NCBI RefSeq assembly: GCF_000006405.1
Contig: NW_003208655.1
Coordinates: forward strand, 631,715-695,714
DNA: 64,000 nt
DNA from: Perkinsus marinus ATCC 50983
Lineage: Eukaryota; Perkinsozoa; Perkinsida; Perkinsidae
Direction: 5' to 3'
Position numbers and translations under genes: made by a program. The notes beneath the pieces are model-generated. The model was not told where the DNA came from. It ran no database searches and worked only from the letters and a program-made list of their open reading frames with translations. This document shows positions 1 through 10,300 of the stretch, one piece after another. Position 1 is the first letter of the stretch. Each line of letters starts with the position of its first letter.

Positions 1-278
1 CCCTCCTTCGTATCGTATGCGTTGCCCTACACAACCCATAACAATCTCTACTAGCCCCACGCTGCTAGCAACATCTGGGCGACAGTCGACGAACCCCTCA
101 TGACTCAGGAGTGTAGTTGTACACTCAGTGTTACCTACCGCAATAGCACAATCTTACACTGATGCGTCTAGAGTGTGCAATACACACGTGTGAGAGACTA
201 TTGAGAACCCAAGAACTATGAGGAGAGAACAAAGCTAAACACTCAAGTATTCCAGTGTATTGTAGTCGTCGCCTGTCA

Positions 279-1762
279 TCAAGTACGATGCAAGGCCAGC
301 TTGGACATTATAGCCGCTACAAGGGGAAGGAATAGGAGTAAAGTACTACTCCACAGAGAAGACCGAGGCACGGGCGTGCCTAGGCTGAAGGCAGTGTCTT
401 GAGAGTAGGGCTTGCCAGCCATCCCCGCTACAATCTCCTTCTTGAACAACTCCCTGGTTTCCGCTTGTATCTGACGTGGCACGTCTCTCCACAGAATAGT
501 GAAGTATGGAAACAGCAAGTAACCAAACGGGCGAATACCGGAACTCGGACTATTACCTCGGTCACGTCCTTGGTAGCGTCCACCTTGACAGGGTCGCCAA
601 ACCTGACAGTCACCTTAGCACCAGGAATAGGGAAGAGGCTTCCCGGGGGCCACGCGGCGTTGGCACCGAAGAGTGTCTGAAAGGAATAAGGAGTCCACAC
701 TAAAAGAAGGGGAGAGCATACAGCTGGGAGGAAGGTCTTGCTTTTTATCTGCCTGACCATATGGAACGGTCCCTTCTTGAACGGCTTCAGCTGATCTGGT
801 CCCCAAGAAGGTGCTGAGATGACGAGCTATCAAGTCTTTCGAGATGAGCATACAACTATTACTCCTCCTTCTGGTGCCTTCGGGCGACACTCCAACGACA
901 TAACCGCTGTCGATATGGGAGACTGCCGAGTCGAGCTGGCTGATCGCCTGACTGTGCTTCGCCCCTGAGTGGATGAGAATCCCGACAGAGTAGCGATAGA
1001 AACGATACTCACTATCAATAGCCACGACTCCAGTCAGTCGGAATAGAGTGCCGAGAATGGGTATTTTGAACAAGCTTTTCTTGGCAACAACACCGAGAGG
1101 AAGCTGCTCCTGAGAAAAGGGGGAAGATGTAAGTGGTCGATGGTGGTGGAGTTGCGGATGACCTTTGAGAGTATATCAAAGCATGCACTGATAGCGAAAC
1201 CATCGAGGTTGCTGCCGTGGGTGAAGAGCATGAGCACACCGTTTTCATCCATAGCAGGGAGCTTGGACAAGGCCTGAAAGACTGCGAGTTGACATGCTTG
1301 TGGAAACAGCAACTACCTCACGGTTCTGAACAGACAGTTGGACGCCGCTAGCGGCCATGAACATGCGGCCTACACCGACGCAGCAGTAGGTACGGACTTG
1401 CTTCTTGAGATGACTCTTCTCGGGCAGGAAGTAAACCTGATGGATAATTCACGACGAGCCGAAAATGGTACTGATTGGGCATGTTTGGCATATTTCATGG
1501 CCAACCTAGTATCTTTCCGTTTGACAAGATACCCCACCCTCCCTGGTACTACCAAAGCCAACAGCGCGAGAAAACATGGTGCCGAGGTGATGAGGAGCAC
1601 CAACAAGACCACAGCCCGCACTAACTGCTCGACCTTCTGGTACAGTGTAATGTGCAAGATTTTATTAGTCGTGCGGCCACCACTAGGTTCGTGGCATCCT
1701 TCCTCAGAGCTGCCTTCATCCGAAGACGACCCCTTACGCTTACTGCTGGCTGATGTTGCCAT
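279..1762 (-). CDS. 1-acyl-glycerol-3-phosphate acyltransferase-like protein (PlsC/LPAAT family), 8 exons
   Basis: This enzyme is predicted to transfer a fatty acyl group onto lysophosphatidic acid or a similar lysophospholipid at a membrane. Eight exons join in frame to 369 residues: 1472-1762, 1322-1436, 1163-1281, 1013-1109, 863-964, 722-795, 557-676 and 279-470. Their introns are about 35, 40, 53, 48, 67, 45 and 86 nt. The start is the ATG at 1762, opening a Ser/Lys-rich head followed by a hydrophobic helix near residues 40-65. The catalytic HX4D motif is present as HGSNLD, followed by the expected K...IPILG block and then the EGTR substrate-binding motif, continued by KPFKKGPF. The phase of every junction agrees, which supports the model. 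The last 25 residues are hydrophobic and basic and could include an unrecognised intron. The family call is firm; the substrate is not. Confidence 0.85.
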
Positions 1763-1821
1763 ATTACAATTCAAATGGTACTGATGGAAGGACAATAGCG
1801 TCGTTCTAGTCATCAGATGGT

Positions 1822-1852
1822 CCCTGGTTCGATCCCGGATTGCGGTTAATAC
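1822..1852 (+). other. tRNA T-arm-like sequence upstream of the acyltransferase
   Basis: The segment contains CTGGTTCGATCCCGG, which fits a tRNA T-arm and the pol III B-box consensus. Upstream sequence only weakly resembles an A-box and no acceptor stem can be closed, so this is a fragment rather than a functional tRNA gene. Confidence 0.4.
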
Positions 1853-3300
1853 TGCGACATAATCCCTCGCCCGCCAGTACAATAACGTAACGTAATGGCA
1901 AGTACCTGTTGTCAGCGCTTCCTATTTAGGCGCAATACTATTGGTGCAATCATCAGACGCCTTGCAGTATCCGTCATCTTCTCGCACCATACAGCTCCGT
2001 ATTAGTGAATACAGTCCCTTCCGAACATTATTGAAATGGACTCTCTCTGTTGCCCTTGCTTTGTGCATAATCCATTCTAATACGATAAAGCAGCTAACCT
2101 GTAACCCGCACCATCCATAAAACTCATCAAAACTCACCTCGTGTTGTGTATTTCTCTTGAAAGTTGATCGCGCGCCATAGCGGAGCGAAACAATTAATAT
2201 CACACAAGTTTCTAGCGCAGGTTACTCGTCGGCCTAGCATCATTCAATTCCCTCGTAGATTTAAGCTGACCCAACAGATCGCGTCCTCAGATGACCGCAT
2301 CGTCGCAGTACTCGAAACCGTCTTCTCGGCTAGCCGGAGTACCCAGCAAATTAATGAGGCCCTACCCGGTGTTTTCTAATCGCTACTTCAACCAACTGTT
2401 AATATGGCAATTCCAAATCGTGTGGAAGATTATAACAACCATATTGACGATTCTTAGTGCAGTAATATACTTCTTCGACTCGTCAGCGCGGCATTTTTCG
2501 GCTTTGTTCAGATTTTTACTTCACGAGTTCGACAAGAGCCTGTGCCAGCGAAAGAGAGCTTGCGAGGAGGATGTAAAATTAAGGCCAAATTGTAAGTGTC
2601 AGCGCTCTGCTTTCATAGTGTATCTTTTCTGTCTTGGGGATTCTCGACAATAATTTTGGTTGAGAATTGCGAGGCACGATGTGACAGCTCGAATTATGCC
2701 GATATTTCGTGGAACTTTGGATGTGGGATATACGTGCATATGTTTCTGGGAGGAAAATGGTTTTGCTTGAAAATGATTTCGAAAGGTTTTGAAATTTCCA
2801 GATAATCAGTTACGAACGATGTAGCTTGGGGAATTTGATTGACAGGAACGACTCATTACTTTTTGAGTATTCTGTATGGTGAAGAGAGATTCACAAGATT
2901 CATATCATGACCCGCCGCTTCAATTCATCGCGCTTGCTCCATCGCTGGGCTTTCACATTGGGCTTCAAATTGCTCACGTGTGAAGTCGATAGCGATGCTG
3001 GGCATAGAGCTTTTGCGCTCGTATCGATAGATCGTATTGTTATGAGCTACAATCTAATCACCTAGCTGAGGGTGGCATAGACTCGATGCACTTCGACCGG
3101 TGGTATATCTCATCCTGCTGAAGCCGCGTGGTTAGCGTTCGTTGTTAGCGTTCGTAGTTATGTTTACGGATTGCGCAACGCGCGATGCGCAACACTACTA
3201 CTGGTATCACTGATGTGATCGCTCTTACTATTTAAGGGTTGAAGATGGGAAGAGTCGATGCGAGTCGCGTCATGCGAGGTTGATAGAAGATTTACGGCTG

Positions 3301-3355
3301 AGTATAGTTCACGTCAATACTTTCCAGCTTGGAAGATTTTGACGTGATTTATACT
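3301..3355. repeat. Imperfect 55-nt hairpin
   Basis: Three nested pairs of arms can be read: AGTATA with TATACT, CACGTCAA with TTGACGTG, and TTCCA with TGGAA, separated by short internal loops. A further CACGTCAA lies at about 3365. It may be a transposon end or a structured RNA; nothing adjacent decides this. Confidence 0.5.
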
Positions 3356-4363
3356 AACAAGCTCCACGTCAAATGCATGATCGGCCACTGCTCCAAGGAG
3401 GATAGAAGAGAAAGTTTGTCTGACATGCGACTCGTGTGGGGTGAGCACTGGTGCCACCTGGTCGCAGGCGCCTTGCTTTCAGAACAAAGCATTTGATCAC
3501 CAGGTATTGTATTGTCGCATCGTTTTGTGGGTGCACCCAATTTGGGAGTGTCGCTGTGGTGACGGGCTTGGTCACTGGGTGCAGTGGACAATATACTCGC
3601 TTTGTACCGAAAGCCGCACAGATATACCAGTGGCTGGTAGACGGCAGAATCGTTGCGTCTTATGTCAGTGGTACACACTGACAACAAACTGCACAACAAC
3701 AGTCGCCCAAAATGATTTTGGCAAAATGTATCCTTTGCACACACGGACAATCTCATTGTGTCCGTACTGCTGGCTTTTACTTGGCCAACTGAGCAGCACC
3801 ATTGGCAAGCTGGTGGTCCACTAGACAGTTCTAAACTCAATGGGATGATTGATTCGTTACATATGAGTGTACTGTAGAGAACCTACCGATGCTTGTTTCG
3901 ATCGCCAGCGTCTATGTGTTCACAACACAGTGTTTTGCCTTGAAGAAATTCTTTAATATCGTAATGTATCTCCATTTCTCTCGTGAATATGTTTCATGAG
4001 ATAGACGAGCTCGCATTCGGGGTTTTAATCGAGAATGCCGCTGATTTGTGAACTCGTGCTCTATCAGGTGCCATGACTTCTCCAAAGATGAGCAACCTAT
4101 GCCCGAGACTGCATTTGCTGTTACCCCTCCCAACAAGATTGATGTCTCCCACGAGGGATGCAGTCCGTTGAGACTAATGCAGAGTGCTAAGGTAGTATTT
4201 AGTGACACTCTTGTTCATCATGATAGTCGAATTCCATCATTGAGAAATATGCGATCGACGCTGGCATGCCATAGGATTCATCATCTGAATGATCGTCCGG
4301 AGCCGGTAGTTTTCTAGGTTTCTATTGGCCTATTATTGGCTAGCGGTATACGGCGTATCCCAG

Positions 4364-7300
4364 GGATAGGCCTGGGGATAGCCTCAGGAAAGGATACCAA
4401 CGCTCTGTTAGAAGTGACAGTGTCTCGTAATGCTATGGAGTCTGTCAAGGTTATGCTGACCAAGCCAGTGGCGCTTTATGATATAAAGTAGGTCCTCTTG
4501 AATCCTGTAGCTCTATCACATGCCCATCATTCAGACGAGCTTTGCGCAATTACAACGATATTGCCGCAAGACCTCAGCGGAGATCCTTTCGTGGTCGCGT
4601 GCTGAGTTTAGCTACCTGGGGCTTCGAAATCATGGAGCGCCTCGGTATTGTGATTTGTCTATCTTCAGCGCGGTCTCTCCCTTCTTTGAGTACTCACGGT
4701 GCACTTCGACTCAGCTTTAGCGGCTTCGTGTCGTTTGCTGGCGGTCTCATAAGATTACCCTTCCGCAACATTGTTGTACCAGAGGAGATCATACCGTTGC
4801 CGCTGGCTCGACTCGATCTTGTGGGCTACTTCGCGACGGCCGCGGGTAATCATATGTGTGTTCAAAGCAATCACAGTAAGGTCAAAATGGAAGAGGAGCC
4901 AGATGAGTTTGTGCGCATGTTGTCCGATCTCGTGGTGGAGGCGAAGTTTTCGGCGGTCTCGAGATTTCTGGTTCCTGAAGTGGAGATTGCGACGATTATG
5001 GGAGATCTTTCCGTGATAACGACGAAAATCTTCCAGAAGGCTGGCGAGTCGAAAGTGCTGTACATGCGTGCTGCAGCGACGTATCATTCCGATTGTGGAG
5101 ATGGCGGAATGAGTATCTCCTTGGACGAACTGAAGTTGAGGGAAGATTCAGCGTCGATTCTGAAAGCTCGCTGGACTGGCAGCAAGGTTGATCGTCTTAG
5201 AAAAGATGCTCCTTTGATGGGAAAACTCTCGGTGGAAATGTCCGGTGTGTCGATGCTTTCTCAGTCAGCAGAAATGGTGGTAGAGTATTGTAATCCTGTT
5301 GTTAAAGGTTGCGTACACTGTCCAATAGAGATATCCAATCTGGCGATTTCCGGAACGACTGAGCTCAGGGTCGAAGCTTCATCGATCGCTAAGTTATTGG
5401 ATGATATCACGGAGAATGTCAAGATCGAGCCGGACGTTCATCTGGAATACAGCTCTACTCTTTCCCTGTCTAAGGGCCTTATTGACGACGGTCTGGCGAA
5501 GGTGTATGGGAGTGCTAGAAACTTTGAAATATGCGGCCGAATCGAAGCCGATGAGAAGACCCTTGAGACTTCGGAGTGGGTAGTGATATCTGCTGTTGCG
5601 AGAACGGATAACGCCTTCCCCTTTGCGGTGTCGACTGTGGTGCCTCTGCCGGTTTTCCCGGAGCTGAACATGTCGAGTAGCGATAAGGTTACCATTGCTG
5701 GTTCGGCTAGGCTGACGGCGAGCGGAGCTTTCAGAGTCTCTAAGAAGGGCGTTACTTGTGACGACTCTGTTGTTGATGTGGAGGTATCCAATCCTGTTCG
5801 AGCGAAGTTTTTGAGGAGGGAAGTGGTGTTGCCGTCGAGAACTCATCTTAAGGCGCTTATAAGGATGCTGCATGTGGGTTATGACGGGTTGGCTCAAACG
5901 GATATGGTGCTTGTCTTGGACGAGACTTATCTCCACTTCTCGGGGTGTGATGGTGACGGGACTGCGGCACTGCGGTTGAGGCCAGTCACTCTACCAATCA
6001 GCATCAGGTAGGAACTGTGTGGGGGAAATATGTACATTGTCAACTACATGTGTTGCTGACAATATGATGATGTTGTGGAAATTTTGGGAGGTTCTTGTTG
6101 GTTTCTTTGCACTTCTACCCAAGTTCGAATGTATACTTGTATGATTAGTGAGAAAACTCCTGAGCTTAGCTGAGGAAAGCGAAAAAATATTTTTCAAAAA
6201 ATAATATAGTTATTTAAAGTTACGTCTGCCAACCTGATCTGTATCTTGTCTTCTGATATTTGTGGTTGCTTGGAATAATTTTTTCCTTGCAGTCCTGTTG
6301 GCGGTCTCGACTGCGGCGAGACCATCATTGGCGCGCTACTGAGGCCTGACATAAGAGGCGCTGTATTTTTGAATACCATGGAGAAAGTTCGAGCAGGACA
6401 GGAAGATGAGTTCTTGAGAGGCCTTCGTGATGACCTGGACGGTGTAAGTCGGATAGGATCGTATGAGTGTGAAGCGGAGTAATTGTAGGTTATCAAAGTA
6501 TTGGTGCCTTCACTACACTCCTTTATATGGCGAATCGTTGACGAAGTTAAACGTGCTAAGCGTGTGTTGGAGGAGGAAAAGGTAGGAGGAATTCTGGGAG
6601 TGACCATTTTCTTCATACTTGAGATGATCGTGCGTATAGCGTCTGTTCGTAACGCACATTGTGAGAGGGGGCACTTCACTAGGGTGTTGTTGCCATAGGA
6701 GGGTTGGGCCAGTTTTGACACTAGAAGATGCAGTTGTCTATTGCGGCTATTGAAAATATTCAGCGTACATGCCAGTTCTCTTCTCCAGGAAGTCACGTCT
6801 CATTTTTCGAAACATTGAGAAAGTCCATGTTCCTGAACTACCATCTAGTGTGAACTGCAGAGAATAAGAAATGCCTCTTTGGTGACACGCTGTAGATTGG
6901 TCGCGCCTTCATGATATACCAGTTTGGAATCTTCAATATCTATTGCTACTAGAAGGTTTGCCTTTTTTTGCATTATTTTGTCGTAGGTCACAGCTCCTCT
7001 GGATGTTATACCCAACAGCAAGTTGGGTCGGCTGGTCAGCCTTATACTATTCAAAGACGACTCGAGAACACAGAGAATCAGCAGTATCGTCCAACAGGTA
7101 ATTTTGTGAGAATTTTGTGGCGCGCGGTCATGATGTGGTGCTTGATGAGGTAACGGAGGGTGACGGCTTGGACAAGACAGCGTGTAGGGAGTTGATCGAG
7201 GAGTGGAAGAAAATGTTTTTACCATTGAAGATAACGGCCGGGTGTGAGGCGGAGGAGGGCAGTAGTAATAGTGAAGATTCGACCGATGGTGGAGAGATGG

Positions 7301-10300
7301 AGGCGAATCCTCTGTGGCAACGATATGAACTGGACCCGACCGAGTTCATCTTGTTCGTGTTGGGAAAGGTAACTGAGGGCGGTGTGGTTGTGGGGGATGG
7401 GAAAATTATGGTTAGGGTAGTATTTAGGAGATTAACCATCGTGACGATGCAGCATTTAGAGTACATGTATTTGTGCATGTAGGTGTGGTTGCATTCACCG
7501 CACTGGGTGAGTGTGGCTTAAGTACGTTTCGTGTGGGGCTACTGTATATGTGGTATAGGGTATTTTCAATAATGGCAGAGTAGGGTAGAACTCCATGATG
7601 AACGGGATGATAATATGAATGACTTGCATTGATCTTCGGTGGTTGAGAAATTTACTCTTGTTTTCGTCTTTAGTCTTTCATTTTTGCGGTTTTTGTATCA
7701 GATTTTGGCGCCGACTGAGCCCATAGAGGCTCCTGGATTAAAGCCTCCGAAGTGGCAAGATCCTGTCTCTACTGATCCCTCTATCCGAGTTGAAGGGCTG
7801 GATAGGCTGCCGAGTGCTAGCGACCTCTACAAGTGAGGTACGTCAGTCGTGGCAGCGATAATATGTTTTGTATTCTTCAGTGGGGACCGTCGAGCTGCTG
7901 ACGTTGCGACGTATCTTCGTACGGCGCAGGTGGCTTGGCTGTTGGAGCACGCGGATGAGTTTGGTTACTCACATGAGGAGAAGAGGAAACTAGAGTGAGT
8001 AGTGGTTGAGAGAGAGATCTTCATTTGAGTGAGAGTTGGGTATTCGCGCAGTATGAAGAATTTAAGATACGCTTTATGGTATCATTTATTTCTTGAATTT
8101 TACGGGGTGCTTCTCAATACCTCGTCCGTTTTGAAATCTTCGCTGTGCGGAGGAATCTTGTTGATTCGTTGGCTTGGGGGTGACGTTTCTTACTTGTGAT
8201 GGAGTTCCCAGTTGCTGAAGGACTTGCTGTCAGATACGTTTTATCACTTAAACACTTTGCATTTAGTATTTTTGAGAACTACGGGGGCCTGGCCTTCGTC
8301 CCGCAGTCTCGTGTGGTTGGTCTGTTCCTAGCCGACGTGGCTCGGGTTGAGCAGGAGTTGGCTAAGCGACAGGGGTTTGATTCGATGAAGGCCGCTTTGG
8401 AGTGGCAGCAGTTGAGGGAGGAGGCGGCCTCGGAAAGGGAGAGGTCTACGAGTGCAGATATAGGTCGGTGAGGTTGTTGTAAATTTTGGTATTGATTTTT
8501 TCCTCGTGAGAAGTGATTCTGCATTGGAAACGCAACTAGTACTACTACCCTCGTGCTATGTTAGAGTAGTGATGAGTGGAAACATAGATGTCTTGCTCGA
8601 TGACATGTAAAATTGGTCGAGTCGGAGTCACTGTGAAGTACTATTCATGAGATGTGGAAAGACTATGAGATGGCAAATTTGAATTGGTTTAGTAGAAGAA
8701 TGAATTCGCGGGGCGAGCGCTTTTTACAATAATCAGGTAGAAGTAGTAGTGGTGATACGTTGGAGTTGAGGTCGGCAAGGTCGGGCAGTGTATCGGATGG
8801 GTACAGCACTTGCAGTAGTGGGGAGGGGGAGGACTCGACGATGGAGGAAGAACCACAGTTTACTGAGGGAGGGTTTATACCCCAGGGCTTCCTGCATCGA
8901 ATGACGCTACAGATGAAACCGGTGGATCACGAGGTAGCAACCGGAAGGTCCCCGGATCGATTCCTGGGAGAGGCATTTTCCTTCTCAGGCGCTCTTACGC
9001 GGTAGTTTACGTAGTAGTGCCCAGTCCGTCCCTGTACCATCCAAGGGGGCTTCCTTATCGAAGTCGACCTTGCCTGATGTGGCCGCTTGCCGATGGTTGG
9101 GCATGCCGTTTACGCTGCTAGGTGAGCGGTTCGGAAGAGATGAAATCTTCTAGGGTTTGATAACAATAAGAAAAATGTTGTTCCCAAAGTGACATTTACA
9201 TGGGAAGCTGATTGAAAAATGTGGAAAAATCTAAACGGGCCCTTCCCTCGAGAGCATTATAGGTTTCTGGATGGTTGTTTGCTAAAGATGATGATAGTTG
9301 TTGGTCAGGACCTGGCGATGTGGCTTCGATGTTGGCCTCTTGCTTGGCAGCTCCGTGGGCAGGCGCGGTAGTGCAGAGTAATACGAGGATGTTACTGGAA
9401 GTGCTGTTACAAAAGCAACAACCTAGGGAGTAGGGTTTTGGGCATGTTTTGCATCTTAGGAAGAGAGTGTATCTTTTGGTAGATATGTTATTGCAGTACT
9501 GTGCGAGTCGTCACAGAATGGTTCGGCTCGGGCTCTGACGAACATTCTAATGAGGCTGTTGGAAATACCCCAGGACAGGACTATCCAGCGCATGGATGTA
9601 GCTGCACTGTTGGAGGAGAAACTAGGGTGAGGCGGACGGGTACGGGGAGGAGTGTCCAGAGGCGTCTCGACAGATATAGTGTGAAGTAAATAGTTATGCA
9701 TATCTAGATCTTTGAGATGGCTTTTATCAATTCGAGAGTAATACGACTATAGCCTACGAAACGCTTCTAAAATGTTGGTGTCAATCGATTTACATTTTTA
9801 TTATGTTGACATTACTCAAGGTGCTGAAAATATTACTTTGCACAACGGTAGTTCAAACATGTTTCTATGTAGACTCGTGATGTGATGGAACAACAGCTGA
9901 GCATTCGACAGCTCTTGCTGCTACTGTGGGGTGCCCTTTTTTCCAATGTTTTGGTTCTGTGATTAGGTACTCTGTCCCTCGAAGAACTGACTATATGGCG
10001 GGTGGGAAGAAGCCGCGGGATAGCTACTACCACGCTTGCAACGTTCTGGCGTCGAAAATACTCAAAGAGAATATGGACCAGTACCTCGCGGTGAAGAACA
10101 GGCTTACTGTGTGCTATAGGTGAGGTCCTCTGGGGAGGATGTAGCCGTGTTGGGGGAATATATGTTCGCTCTCCTTAGTGCCTTCATTGATTGTAGAAGT
10201 TTACGTACCAATTTGGGTAGAAGTGTAGAGAAACCAATGAGAATTTCCTCGGAATTTCCACGAACTGAAGAAGAGATTAACATATTTTCATCCTCCGGGA

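Larger units (their letters stand above)
1763..4363. other. Intergenic region between divergent genes, no gene recognised
   Basis: No convincing protein was found here. The stretch 3349-3840 is open in several frames on both strands, but none of the translations looks like a protein family. An exon ending near 4198 (GT donor) could belong to the 5' end of the downstream plus-strand gene, but its phase could not be joined confidently. A tRNA-like arm at about 1822-1850 and a hairpin at 3301-3355 are listed separately. Confidence 0.5.

Noticed and set aside
3349-3840. Overlapping ORFs of up to 163 residues on both strands
   Set aside because: No reading resembles a protein family and no exon borders or codon bias favour one strand.
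4488-4510. A 23-nt intron
   Set aside because: It keeps the frame, but a 47-nt intron ending at 4534 does too and agrees better with the other intron sizes.
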